64,000 nucleotides of DNA from Brachynemurus nebulosus (taxonomy: Eukaryota > Arthropoda > Insecta > Neuroptera > Myrmeleontidae): assembly GCA_035578155.1 (NCBI GenBank), contig JAPWDM010000012.1, forward strand, positions 11,910,501-11,974,500, in the 5' to 3' direction. A program made the position numbers and the translations under genes. Below, piece by piece: positions 45,651 through 57,359 of the stretch (positions are counted from its first letter, which is position 1; each line of letters starts with the position of its first letter). The notes under the pieces are model-generated. The model saw nothing but the letters and a program-made list of their open reading frames with translations. It had not been told where the DNA came from and ran no database searches.

Positions 45651-46921
45651 TATAGACCGGATGAAATAATTTTTCACAGGACCGGCTTAACGATTTCAGT
45701 GTAATACTGTTAGACTGTTTGTATTTATGTATGAGTCTGCTACAACAGAAATAACAGAATTCTGAAAATTTACTGAAATTCAACATAGAGAAGCAAAAAC
45801 TTTTTAGAAAAATTTTATTATGTGAGATTTATATCAAAAATAAAATGGGGCCCCAAATTTTGTTGAATTAAAGTTTTGCAATATTTATTTGTCTAACTAG
45901 CTGGCAGGTACATATAAAACAAAATTTATTGTCTTGCGGCTGTCTTTCAGCATCAATTGATAAACAAACTCCTTATCTCTTTTTAACTTTTTAAAATTTT
46001 ATATATGTACCTTGTTTACAATTTTTTAAAATTTTTAGTTTTCTTCATAGGTACATACATATGCAATGTAAATCAAGCAATATTTAATCTAGTTGTACAT
46101 TTCATTCAAACCCATAAACAAAACATCATTTTGATGACATCGTACGTGTTGTACGTATAAATATGTACGTATGTATTATTTGTATTTTTAACCACAGATA
46201 CTATTGATATTAGAATATTTGTATGGACCATACAATTTTTTTTTAGATATTATTTTTTTGAAGCAAAATCGTCATATTGATTAACACTTTTGATAATCTA
46301 CAAACACAGAATACCTACAAACTATCGATGGTAATGAATATTTTTTAATTTTTATGTGATTTTTGTTGTAATTTGAGAGTATTTATTAATAAATGTTCTA
46401 AAAATATTTATACTAACAAATATAACATCAGTTAATCTAGAAAAATTTTAAATCCCCTCTTGTTTAACCATCCATATTCGTCAACACTTCAGTCACTTTT
46501 CATTTTCATAATATAGATTGTGTATATAAGTGTATTCCCACTATTTATTCAATGCTCAAAAGTATATACAAAAAAAAAATATTAGTTAGCAAAAATGAAA
46601 TAAATACCTCTATAATATTTTATTAATTATTAGATAACACATGATTAACGTTACATCTTCTTTTCTTAATATGTATACTTTTATTTGTGTATAGTTTGTT
46701 GGCAAGATATACTAGTTTTGTATGAACATTTTTTAAGGAAAAATTAGTAATATTTTCTAAAACATATGTTAATTCGATTTAATTTAATCAGTTTATGTAT
46801 GTATGTATGTAAAGGAACATTATTTGCTCTAGCAGACTCATACATAAATACAAGCAGTTTAACAGTATTACACTGAAATCGTTAAGCCGGTCCTGTGAAA
46901 AATTATTTTATCCGGACTATA
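45651..46921. mobile_element. 1271-bp long-TIR element, copy 2 (8-bp TSD TTAATAAG)
   Basis: Same ends and same length as 31150-32420, flanked by TTAATAAG (45643-45650, 46922-46929). The different TSD proves an independent insertion. Lack of visible differences implies recent transposition. It begins 289 bp after the dac exon donor. Confidence 0.95.
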
Positions 46922-46929
46922 TTAATAAG

Positions 46930-47659
46930 GAAACAATAATTTCTAATCAACTGATAATATCAAAAATTGGAAATGCCCGTGCAGTTAATAAACGGGGTAC
47001 TAAATCAAAAATTAAATACATTTATTTGTGTGTGTTTGGAGTCACAGATAACAAATCAAAACATCAATTCATCAATTTTATAATAAAACCAGGCAGCAGT
47101 AACTGCGGCACCCAACCTCACCAAAACATTGATAGTAGTGGAGGCCAGTAATATTAGTTTAATGGGAAAACTAACATCTCATCATGCTACAAATATTACA
47201 CGTTCGTTGCCGGTTAATAAACTGATCCGAGGGGGCATAGAATATTGAAAGAAAATATACAGAAGTGATAGTGGACGAAAGTTGTCGCCAGGTAGCGGTA
47301 CTACTTCAACATAGTTACAGTGGCCATCCAATGATACGTCAGCGATTTAGTGTGGTTCTCCTTTCACAGATATGTTGTAGAACAGTAAAAGATAAGCTAC
47401 ACGTATTTTTTTTATGAATCGAAAAATGGTTTGAATGGGTGAAATCACCCTTAAAAAATTGGGTTAAAAATTGAATTGTTCAAATATCTCGTAAAAACGG
47501 TAAAAAATAAAGCAAAATTTTCAATTGGCGACATTACAATTTTTTTAAAGAACGGCTCTATTGATATGCAGTTTATTCAAATTGTATCAACACATGTGGT
47601 CAAGGTTTGAAATTTTGAGATTAATTTTGCAAAAGAAAAAAATTAAATTTTTCTAAATT
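46930..47659. other. Unassigned intronic sequence
   Basis: Slightly less AT-rich around 47090-47340 but no reading frame, TIR or RNA feature recognised. Confidence 0.45.
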
Positions 47660-47905
47660 TTAAAATATTATATTTAGGGCTAGGTGCGTCGTAGCGAAAA
47701 AATAATGAAATTTTTGAAGACGCAATGCAAACCAAGATGTAGATATTCCAAACATATTACGACTGTTAAAATGTAGTTTTCGTTATCGAAAATAACGATA
47801 CTTTTAAAATGAATGATACAAAGAAAGAAAGTACTCTTTCAAATAATTATAGCACACCTGCTAAATGATACTTTTCGATATCAAAAATCTTCGATTGAAA
47901 ATAGA
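47660..47905 (-). repeat. Isolated diverged monomer of the 266-bp satellite
   Basis: GGTGCGTCGTAGCGAAAAAA, TGAAATTTTTGAAGACG and TACGACTGTTAAAATGTAG are inverse counterparts of blocks in the array at 28240. Single and strongly diverged. Confidence 0.75.
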
Positions 47906-48060
47906 TTGCAAACGCGTTATTTATTGTTATTAACAATGATCACTGATTTTTATGTATAATAAGTGAATTTTAATTTGAAATTAAAAATATAAAACTGCGT
48001 CTCGCATTAGAGAGAGGTTGTGTTTGATTGATTACTGAATTGGAGTGACACTCGAACAAG

Positions 48061-48132
48061 TGATCGGTGGCCTAGTTGGTAAGGCGCTTGGCTGGTAACC
48101 AAGAGATCCGGGTTCGAGTCCCAGCCGATCCA
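48061..48132 (+). tRNA. tRNA-Thr(GGT)-like, array unit 1
   Basis: Full cloverleaf: TGATCGG/CCGATCC acceptor (first pair mismatched), box A TGGCCTAGTTGG, anticodon arm CTTGG-CTGGTAA-CCAAG (GGT), box B GGTTCGAGTCC, discriminator A, then TTTTT downstream. Could be Pol III-transcribed; repeat context makes a role in translation doubtful. Confidence 0.65.
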
Positions 48133-48408
48133 GTTTGGTAATTTTTCAAACACTATGTCAATTTTAATTAACATAATGAATTGGCCATTTGCCAAAGTAC
48201 ATCGAGTGTTCAAGTATCAGCCAAAGCTGAACATCAAGTGAACATATGAATATTGGTGTATGTTTAAATACGGATAAAAATCCGCCATACACTAATAATG
48301 TTTCACAGGCACTCGATAACATTTGAAATTAAAAGTATAAAACTGCGTCTCGCATTAGAGAGAGGTTGTGTTTGATTGATTACTGAATTGGAGTGGCACT
48401 CGAACAAG

Positions 48409-48480
48409 TGATCGGTGGCCTAGTTGGTAAGGCGCTTAGCTGGTAACCAAGAGATCCGGGTTCGAGCCCCAGCCGATCCA
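48409..48480 (+). tRNA. tRNA-Thr(GGT)-like, array unit 2, anticodon stem mismatch
   Basis: As unit 1, but the anticodon stem reads CTTAG/CCAAG with an A-C mismatch and box B reads GGTTCGAGCCC. Confidence 0.6.
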
Positions 48481-48756
48481 GTTTGGTAATTTTTCAAACA
48501 CTATGTCAATTTTAATTAACATAATGAATTGGTCATTTGCCAAAGTACATCGAGTGTTCAAGTATCAGCCAAAGCTGGACATGGAGTGAACATATGAGTA
48601 TTGGTGTATGTTTAAATACGGATAAAAATCCGCCATACACTAATAATGTTTCACAGGCACTCGATAACATTTGAAATTAAAAGTATAAAACTGCGTCTCG
48701 CATTAGAGAGAGGTTGTGTTTGATTGATTACTGAATTGGAGTGGCACTCGAACAAG

Positions 48757-48828
48757 TGATCGGTGGCCTAGTTGGTAAGGCGCTTGGCTGGTAACCAAGA
48801 GATCCGGGTTCGAGTCCCAGCCGATCCA
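48757..48828 (+). tRNA. tRNA-Thr(GGT)-like, array unit 3
   Basis: Identical to unit 1 over the cloverleaf as far as compared: GGT anticodon, intact D, anticodon and T arms, outermost acceptor pair mismatched. Confidence 0.65.
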
Positions 48829-48912
48829 GTTTGGTAATTTTTCGAACACTGTGTCAATTTTAATTAATATAATAAGTGTAATTTGATAAAATTTGACATG
48901 TAGGGGGACATC

Positions 48913-49165
48913 CATAGGCGGGATTCAAGGCGGGGGCAAGGAGGGCAACTGCCCTCCCCCAATATTCATGCGAATAAAAAAATTAAAAACTGAAACAAGA
49001 TTTATTAAAATGATGTGACAGAAGAAAAGGGGTAACGATGCCGAAATTGAGTCAAGCATTTGTCGACCTGAACTGGTTTGCTATTCTAAGAATCTCTCAA
49101 GGTGGTTTTTATATTAAATATATTTTTTGCCCCCCCCCAATATTTTTCTTGAAATCCCACCTATG
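48913..49165. mobile_element. hAT-type MITE, 8-bp TSD GGGACATC
   Basis: CATAGGCGGGATTCAAG and CTTGAAATCCCACCTATG are inverted ends flanked by GGGACATC (48905-48912, 49166-49173). It contains GCAACTGCCCTCCCCCAATA and TTTGCCCCCCCCCAATA near the two ends. 253 bp, inserted into a piggyBac-like remnant. Confidence 0.95.
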
Positions 49166-49197
49166 GGGACATCATTAAATGTTCGGGCCTCGCAGAG
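49166..49197. mobile_element. Right-end fragment of the 16155 piggyBac-like family
   Basis: GTTCGGGCCTCGCAGAG directly before TTAA (49198-49201) corresponds to GCTCGGGCCTCATAGTG + TTAA at 16610-16630. Confidence 0.6.
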
Positions 49198-49201
49198 TTA
49201 A

Positions 49202-49852
49202 GACTTTTGACGAAGTTTTTTTTTTGCTTCTGTTTAAATTACATATTCTATGATCCATTTTACACCAATAGACGTACCTTTACATACAGAAATTGTAATA
49301 ATTTACAAAAGTAACAAATTATTGTAACACCATACATATTTATACAATAACATATGTAACAATATTAAATTGTTAACTAGGCAGGCATCTACCTATACAA
49401 TATTATGTACCTAAATGAGTTAGGGGTCAATTTTAACACATACCAACAGTAAGTTAGCCTCTAGATAACAACATCCGGTATAATATAAAACCGGAAATAT
49501 TCATGTTATATGTCATCTCTCGTATGATTTATGTTTTCTAAATGTTTGATATATTTATCTGATAATAAAAATTTCACTGCTATGAGTGTCTGTTTTATAA
49601 TTTAGATTAACGCACGTTTTTTGTATATAGGAAAATTATTATTTTTACATTTGAATCAATACTAATTATATTTGATTAATTAATTTCATGATTCGCCTCT
49701 TTAATACATTTACAAAGAATTAATTGTAGGTAGTAATACGGTTGTGGCTATAGCAACTGCGACAGTCCCAGCTCTATTAATTAGAGCTGAGTAAGCGAAG
49801 GACTCACGTCACTCACGGAGTGACTTAGCTATGAATTGTGGTTTCGGGCATA
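49202..49852. other. Unassigned intronic sequence
   Basis: Nothing recognised. Confidence 0.45.
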
Positions 49853-49860
49853 CCTCTGCC

Positions 49861-50077
49861 CAGGGTCGGACGTAGCCAAAGTGGCGCCCGGGGTAGCGTT
49901 GAAAAATGACGCCTCTGTAGAAAAATAAATATTTCCATCAAAATTTTTCCTCCCAAAAACCAAGTGACAAGCCAAAAAGAACCTAATTTTGCGCCCTTTT
50001 AATCACTTTTTTGCGCCTCCAAAACCTGACGCCCGAGGCACGTGCCCCCGCTACCCCCCCCCCCTAAATCCGATCCT
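49861..50077. mobile_element. hAT-type MITE, 8-bp TSD CCTCTGCC
   Basis: CAGGGTCGGACGTAG and CTAAATCCGATCCTA are inverted ends flanked by CCTCTGCC (49853-49860, 50078-50085). The interior has GGCGCCCGGGGTAGC and GAGGCACGTGCCCCCGCTAC, recalling the element at 22842. 217 bp. Confidence 0.93.
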
Positions 50078-50205
50078 ACCTCTGCCATTCTTGTACCGAT
50101 TTTAGATATTTTTTCATTGAAATATTCAAAATGTTATGACGAAAATTGTGTCGAAGCCAGAAAACCAAAAAGGATAATTGAAGTGAACTACCTTATTTGC
50201 TTATA

Positions 50206-50686
50206 CAGCTGAATTTTTTTTATGCGGTGGACAGGGACCGCATAAAAAAATATATTCAAAGACATCATAAATAGCTATAAAAAGTTTAGTTCGATCCAGA
50301 TTGTACAAAAAAATTTTATCCGGTGGATCGGGACCGCATAAAAACGTTTTATCGAAAATATATAACTCAAAACGCTCAAAATCTCACGATTTCCTTAGAA
50401 GCTGCTTTTCTAAATACGAAAAAGCATTAATTTAGGTAACACACAAGATATTTTATTTCATTTTTATATATTATAAAAATTGTGAAAAATACATCTGTAA
50501 AGAAAAACTTAATGATGCAATAACCTATATTCTTTAGCAACGTATTAACCAAATGCTTAAAAATCTTTAAAAAGTAATTTTATCAAAGAAAGTTATTATA
50601 CTTACAATTAATGTTTAAGTTTCTTACTTTCATTATGCATTTTAATGACCATTTAAAAAAAAAAACGCATAAAAAAGGTTTAGCTG
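50206..50686. mobile_element. pogo-like MITE (TTATGCGGTGGA family), TA TSD
   Basis: CAGCTGAATTTTTTTTATGC + GGTGGA and CGCATAAAAAAGGTTTAGCTG are inverted ends flanked by TA (50204-50205, 50687-50688). The subterminal motif GGTGGACAGGGACCGCATAA repeats near 50320 as GGTGGATCGGGACCGCATAA. Ends of this type are seen in Tigger/pogo MITEs. Confidence 0.82.
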
Positions 50687-50710
50687 TACCTATAGCATAA
50701 AAAATGTTAT

Positions 50711-51703
50711 TAGGGGAGAGCGGGGCTATACCGTACAGCGAGACTAAACCGTACACCCATTTTTCGTGTCTAGATTTCAAGCTAGACGAGTCCAATCGGT
50801 GTCGCAACATAGCGCCCGACCGCAGAAAACCACAGGATTGAGTTCGTTCCGCTGTGCGTATAAATACCAATGTGACGGTGAAAAAACTTGTTTTTATTAT
50901 TTCTCTTATAATTTTGGGGCACTGCCAAATAAGAGCTGGGTGGAGAACCTTTACTTATGAGCTAGTAGCTATAAGATCATAAGAAACTACTTTTCTTAAG
51001 CTCTCTCTTGATCACTATTGATGATTAGTCAGGCGACGGTATTTGAAGTTAGGTTATGAAACACCCACAAGGTACAGGATGGGGCTAAACCGTACAGAAG
51101 TGTACGACTTAGCCCCAAATGGTTTAATATGGCAACATTAATAGATTGTAGTTGATGCAGGAAATACCATAAACATTATAGTTTTAGTGCTGCCGAGTCT
51201 GCAGATAACTTTACTTGTGATTTATATTTAAATGTATAAACTTTAAATAAAATACTTTCGTTCTATAAACTTTATCACTTTTTTTGATAAAGGTTAATCT
51301 AATACTTTTTATACTTTAAGTTGAACTAAATATACTGATAATACAAGTTACGTTATGATGTTTCTTAGTTGAGTCGACAATAAGTAATAAAATGTGTTTT
51401 GTACAATAATTTATTGCATTACTGTTATTTACTTCCTTAACAAGATGATTTTTTTACTGTACGGTATAGCGCCTCCTACCGTACGGAATAGCTACGACCC
51501 CCGGGGCTATTTCGTACAGAGACACTTTTTTTGTAATTTAATTTAAATATGTTAACAGTGGAATAATTCAAATTTCTTTGTGTGAAATCAATAGCCAATG
51601 GTCTAAATTATATATTGCTTATTTTCTTATAATTTTATATTCGATATTAGCTGAGCAATAACAGCTCTCCCTTAAGTGTACGGGATAGCCCCGCTCTTCC
51701 CTA
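50711..51703. mobile_element. TAGGGGAGA-family element 4 (repeated motif GGGGCTATACCGTACAG)
   Basis: The ends are TAGGGGAGAGCGGGGCTATA and TAGCCCCGCTCTTCCCTA. The motif recurs as CTATACCGTACAG and CTAAACCGTACA at the left end, GGGGCTAAACCGTACAG and GTACGACTTAGCCCC near 51082-51118, inverted/direct copies near 51455-51520 (GTACGGTATAGC, GGGGCTATTTCGTACAG), and GTACGGGATAGCCCC at the right end. Same block layout as elements 1-3. 993 bp, non-coding. Confidence 0.9.
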
Positions 51704-52482
51704 TCACAGCTAACTTGAAAGATAGCCTTTTTTACATTTGAATATTATACAATTAATATATATAACTCTTAGGCGATATTTTAGAAGGAAAAGGTCAAAC
51801 ATGCGACCAAATTATTTAGAATCTGCAAATTTTTTTTCTTCTAAATGGACGATTTTTTTTATAATTAATGTTACCATTAATTATCATAAAAATAAAATTT
51901 ATTAAAATTAAAGTATTTTGCCAGTTATTTAGCCTGAAGATTATTCGATACCAAGGTATAGGTATGTAAATATTTCAAAAATAACTGTCTGTGCCTTAAT
52001 TTATAAATTCAAACAGCTGAAAAAAATTAGATTACATTTTTTTTTTTTTTGGTCACTAATTTAATTGATTTATAGTTTCAGTTTCAGTTGGTTATTGCCA
52101 CATATTTTGTCGTTTTGTTTCACATTTCAGTTACTTGGTGCTGGAAAAGAAAATTTATAATAATGAAGAAATTTTGATTTTGTAATTTATATTATTCGTT
52201 ATGTTAATAGTAGGTTTAGTTTACTGACTAAATTAGCATAAAATTAATTTATATTTTTTTTTTTTATTTTTTGTCAAATAGAGTCATTGACATTTAATTG
52301 AAATAAACAAATTGATACATTTTTAAGTAGAGGATACTTGCCAAAAAGTTACTCATTTAAGTTCTTTATTTAGATATTTGAAATACTAGGGATAATTAAG
52401 GAGTAGCGAAATTAAAGACCGAGCCAAAGATTGCCTCTATTCGTAGAAATTATCTGTCCACGATTGTGTGTCGTAAAATTTC
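51704..52482. other. Unassigned intronic sequence
   Basis: Nothing recognised. Confidence 0.45.
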
Positions 52483-52486
52483 TTAA

Positions 52487-53106
52487 GGTACCATCGCAGT
52501 GTGACCAGCCGAAAAATAGTCAATTTTCGCAGTTTTTTTCGGATGGATAGGACGGGGGAATTGGGATGAATTTCTTTACGATTAATACCACTATCAGTAC
52601 AGAAATATGTTTTTATTCATTTTTATTTATTTTTTATAATTATAATTTTTTGAAAAAAGTGTCTTTAAAAAGGGGCGGCTATTGGTGCCCACGATTTCGG
52701 CCGCCTTTTTCATCTGAAACGAAAATCAGATAAATTATCAATCTATAGGTACCTAAGCCGCTATGGAAGTTTTTTTGTTTTGTAATTTACAAAATTTAGG
52801 CCTCTTTTTCAACACTTTTCCGTGTGAAAAAATAGAAAGATTTCAAAAAAAAGCTTCCATAGGAACATAGAGAATGGAGTAAAGAATATTCTGTCAAAAT
52901 TTCAAATCTATAGCTTCGAATCTTTTCCTCTGAGAGTGGGTACTGTTTTTAAAAAGGGCATTTCGAAACAAAGCGTAGCGACCGTAATAATTTGAGTTTC
53001 AATTTGAAATTTTGAGAGAAAATGCATAACTGTATGTAGGTACATACTTTAAGGTAAGACTAAAAAAACAATTGATTTTTTCAAAATTCTACACTGTGAT
53101 GGTACC
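52487..53106. mobile_element. TTAA-flanked element, copy 2
   Basis: TTAA (52483-52486, 53107-53110) flanks GGTACCATCGCAGTGTG and CACTGTGATGGTACC. The left half matches the left arm of 12866-13537 (AAAAATAGTCAATTTTCGCA, GGATGGATAGGACGGGGGAA). The right half differs except for the end. 620 bp, non-coding; piggyBac or Kolobok are candidates. Confidence 0.85.
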
Positions 53107-53149
53107 TTAAAGAATGTATGTATCTTTTAAGCGCTCCTAAAATGTTCGT

Positions 53150-53647
53150 GAATGTTCGCAAACGTTTGCAAACACAATATTTTTCTGCAAACATTTTTCA
53201 TTTTTGCTATCAAAATTACAAAATTCCTTTTTGAAATATAATTGATCCGATTTTTCCGGTACTGGAAAATTTTAGTAAATCTAATGACGTCATAAAGTTA
53301 AAAAATAATTTTTTCCTAAACCTAGTTTAGGTACTGGAAGTGATTTCGTCAGGATAATTGGTTGAAACAGAGTAATTCGAGTGTGAACTCTTCACTTTTG
53401 TTATTAAACTGACGAAGTTCTGTTTAGTAGTATTTAGCAGAAGTCTTTTTTTCTTGAGGTCCTGTTAAAAGGAAAAGGTCCCACTGTGGTAAAAGAAGCT
53501 ATAATTCGCTTCTAATTCCACCGTTTTATCATGCTATTTTTACGATTTTTGTCATTTTGTTATAGTGTCGAAAAAAAATTGAAAATTGAATTGAAAATTT
53601 CTTTATTTTCTCAAATCAAACTTTATGGAAATGATTTGTATTAGGTT
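53150..53647 (-). repeat. Diverged 306-bp repeat, left piece
   Basis: TTTTTCATTTTTGCTATCAA + AATTACAAAATTCC and CTCTTCACTTTTGTTATTAA are inverse relatives of the array at 1-730. Continuity resumes at 54166, so the next element inserted into it. Confidence 0.65.
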
Positions 53648-54165
53648 CACTGTTAAAAAATTTTACAATATTTAATGTTGGCATTTAATTGCCAACATTA
53701 AATATTGTAAAATTACATTCGAAATGTTTAGAACATTTTTCTATGTAAAATTACATTGTAGAATGTTTTACCTTACATTTCAGATGTAATTTTACACCAC
53801 TCAGTGTAAATGAATTATGTACGACATGTAAAATTACATTGTCAACTCAACTAACGCCGTCAATTGCGCAGAATCAATTACGTGATACCGGTAATTTACA
53901 TCCAAAAGACCGGTAATTTACATACAAATACAGTAAATTTTCGTTTCGAAATGTAATTTTACTATTTTAGCATGTCAAATACCACTTTCATATGTAATTT
54001 TAGTATCAAAATATTTAAAATTACAGAGAAAATTTATTTTTACACAAAATTTCATATTTTACAACTAAATTATTTAAATTTACTAACACATTGTAATTTT
54101 TAAGACGCATATTGTAAAAAATTACCATATTTTTTATTGTAATAATACATATTTTTTTAACAGTG
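53648..54165. mobile_element. MITE with CACTGTTAAAAA ends, saturated with TGTAATTTTAC
   Basis: CACTGTTAAAAAATTTTACA and ATATTTTTTTAACAGTG are inverted ends; TT adjoins both. The motif TGTAATTTTAC or its inverse GTAAAATTACA occurs many times, and a near-perfect hairpin TTTTACAATATTTAATGTTG / CAACATTAAATATTGTAAAA lies at 53661-53712. 518 bp. CACTG ends could indicate CACTA-type; unproven. Confidence 0.8.
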
Positions 54166-54265
54166 TTGTAATACGTTGAAATAGGGTAATTTTTGTGTAA
54201 ACGTTTCATTTTTGCTATCAAAATGATGACATTCCTTTTAAAATTATGACTAACCCTACAGAGGA
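54166..54265 (-). repeat. Diverged 306-bp repeat, right piece
   Basis: GTTTCATTTTTGCTATCAAA + ATGATGACATTCC resumes the repeat interrupted at 53647. Confidence 0.6.
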
Positions 54266-55261
54266 ATCTTCAATTGCCAGAATATTCCCTCGAAATCACA
54301 TTTTACATTCATTACATATGGTTCCTATTTTTGAATTCTACGCATCAAAAACTATTACTTACCATCCATTAGGCAAAAAGCGACCAATTTTATTTAATTT
54401 GCCCTTTCAAATTTATTTTACCCAACTGTCCCCTATTCTAAACAATTTAAAATAATTTTTATCTTATAATTAAATTTAAAAATATTAATTTCTTTAAATC
54501 ATTATATTATATTTCTCACTCCACCCATTTCAATATTATTATTATAATAATATAATACATACATATCTATAACTAAAACGTTAATAACAATAATTTTTTA
54601 GATATTACAAAATTGAATAGTTATTTAAAATAATAGGAATTAGAAATAACACAACCGAAACCAATGGATGGATTAGTTGAACTGTTATAAACAAAAACAA
54701 AAAATAATATTAATATTATTCAAATTATTAAATTTATAATATTTGATTTATTGAGACACCAATAGACATTCAAAAACTCCACCTTTTTTTGTATCTTTGA
54801 AAATCGAAAAATAATAATTCAATGATATCTTTTATATGTATGTATATAATAAAATATAATTACAAATGTTGTAAATACAGTAGCGGGAAAAAGTATGAGG
54901 TTAGTCATTTAAACACACAATGTTCAAAAAAAACAAAGAAATTCATAACTTTCAATTTTTTTTTTTAAGTTATAAATTTGTTCTTTTGTTTCTGTTCCGC
55001 GAGTTGTACTAAATCTGTTTAAATATGATTTTTATGCTACATTTTTATGATAATTTAACACTTTTTTGATTATGTTCAATTTGTTAAACCCTTCATTGTA
55101 TTTGTTAGTAAATTCCTTTCAATACGTTATAAAAATCAACACTTTTATGGTAGAACTACATACTAATCTCAGTGCTGTCTTTAAAAAAAATTCGTCGAGT
55201 GCATGTCGGACGCGCATTAAATCAGGGTTGCTCAGTAGCTACAGTTAGTCTTTCACAGAAT
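54266..55261. other. Unassigned intronic sequence
   Basis: AT-rich; nothing recognised. Confidence 0.45.
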
Positions 55262-55269
55262 ATTTACGT

Positions 55270-55716
55270 TAGCGATGAGCAAAATTAGTCTTGGTCTTGC
55301 AGTCTTGTCTTGGTCTTGCATTTTTTGCAAGACCAAGACCAAGACTATGTATACCAAGAGCAAGACCAAGACCAAGACTATAAGTATGGATGCAAGACCA
55401 ATACCAAGACTCAAGTGAGCAAGACAAAAGCAAGAAAAAAGCAAGACTCTTGCTAAACTATTTAGATAGTTGAAAAGTATAATTAATACCGTAAAGAGAG
55501 AAAATTCTGATTTTAGAAGGAAAAAATTCGGTAATAAAAAAATGCAAGAAAGTGCAAGATTTTTTAGCAATACCAAGACCAAGACCAAGACTGCATTTTG
55601 CAAGATCAAGACTCAAACTGCTCTAGCAAGACAAAGACCAAGATTCTTAATGCAAGAACAAGACCAAGACCAAGACTGCCGAGTCTTGGTCTTGGTCTTG
55701 CATTTGCTCATCACTA
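55270..55716 (-). mobile_element. hAT-type MITE filled with GGTCTT repeats, copy 2
   Basis: TAGCGATGAGCAAAATTAGT and TGCATTTGCTCATCACTA ends with a perfect 8-bp TSD ATTTACGT (55262-55269, 55717-55724). Inverse orientation to the copies at 5593 and 62202. 447 bp. Confidence 0.95.
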
Positions 55717-55724
55717 ATTTACGT

Positions 55725-57359
55725 ATATCTCGTAAAAAAACACACAAGGATTAAAGGGATCTCAACTTTATTTTAAAACATCTTTCTAACGATAACATGC
55801 GCGACAGAATACGTAAAAATTATTTTTGGAATTTTTTTACGAAGAACAAAAATTTTATTCTGCTGAGTCCAGCATTTTCAAACTGCCCTTCAACGTTTCC
55901 CGTTTTCTCTGCTTCAAATTTAATAATTTTATGAACAAGTTTTATAAACAATTTGAACAAGTGTTAGTAGTATATCTGTATATCTTTTGCAGATTTCTTG
56001 GATTCGCAGTTGAAAATTTAAGGGATGAGGGCCTCACTTTTAGCCCAATATTTTGCAAACGGGACTTTAAAATGAAGGGACTTAATTGGCATCTATGTAC
56101 ACCTAAACCACACTATCAAAATAATTTCTTTGTTGGGTGATTAAAAATTTCAAAGAAAGTCAATGAAATAGTTTTTTTTATTTTCAAAAAATACTTTCTT
56201 TGAAACATCGAAATATTTCTACAATTCAAAGAAAAAAATTAAAAAAATTTGTAAGTCAGAAACTGTAGGTAAGAATTATTGGGACAGGCGGACGGATAGA
56301 TATGACTGATATACAGGCTTAGCAAAATTGTAAGACTTCCAAGATATTTTCTTCGGCACCCTAATAAATGCTTTTGAAAATGGTGGTCTAATTTAGTATT
56401 ATTGAATTTTGTCTTATAGTCATTTCTGTTTATTACCTTGGTTTCAAAAATTAACATTGTTAAGAAGAATCTTAAACAGTCGAAAAAACCAGTAGCATAA
56501 ATAATTTTAGCAATACGCAATAAAATAATGGTTTTTATGAAGTTTAACCAAATTTAATGATTTAAAAATGTATTCCCTGAAAATTTTACGATAATTACTT
56601 GTCACAAACACCAAAAATAGTGTATTTAATAATATTGGACAGTAAAATAGTTTTAATAGTTTTCAAAGAAATAATTCAATAAATAACGCATTCTTTTACC
56701 TTTGAGCATATTTTTTGAAACCATAAACATATTTTTTTTATTTCTTTTTGTATTGCGATTTTTATAACTGCGTACAACAAAATCGATTCTCACAAAGTAC
56801 AACATTATTTTGTTATGGATCCCAAAAATGGAAGTTATTTATATAAAATATATCAAAGAATTATTCTAAAACTAACGATACACTTCTAAATATAGAACGT
56901 CTAATTTGATATATAATACAATTGTCTTCTCTAATTGATATAATTTTCTTATATTAGATATTATTTCAAATATCAATAAATAGATGGCTCTCTCAATATG
57001 TATAACCACATACATATTTAAAACAAAACAATAACGTAATAATTATAATTATATAGTACAATTATGTTTAACATGTTTTCATGTCATTTTAATTTAATTT
57101 TGTTCATGGTCACGCTTGAACTGTGATTGTGCGATATTTCTAAAAATATTATGATGGAGACAACAGTTAATATATATTATGCTAGAATATTGATTATAGG
57201 TAATTGATAGGTTTAGGTAAACAATTGTCAATATAAAAAAAAATATAAAAGATCAAGGGAATAGTTTAACGTCCATAAAATTTTGAATAAGAATATTCAC
57301 GACTAGGAATAGAAGAGAAGGGAGGGTAGTAAAGCGAAAAAATGATTGTTGCTGTTACC
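55725..57359. other. Mostly unassigned; scattered CAAAGAAA repeats
   Basis: A CTTTGAAA/CAAAGAAA-rich patch at about 56140-56240 resembles the blocks at 35940 and 57360. No gene recognised; the 104-residue open frame at 55826 has no family features. Confidence 0.4.

Larger units (their letters stand above)
47985..48875 (+). repeat. Tandem array of tRNA-Thr-like units, 348-bp period
   Basis: Three tRNA-like segments start at 48061, 48409 and 48757, exactly 348 bases apart. Spacers are nearly identical (GAATTGGCCATTTGCCAAAG, GTTTCACAGGCACTCGATAA, CTCGCATTAGAGAGAGGTTG). The near-identity implies recent tandem amplification. Single units occur at 34735 and 37990; AGT-type relatives at 17412 and 63050. 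Confidence 0.95.
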
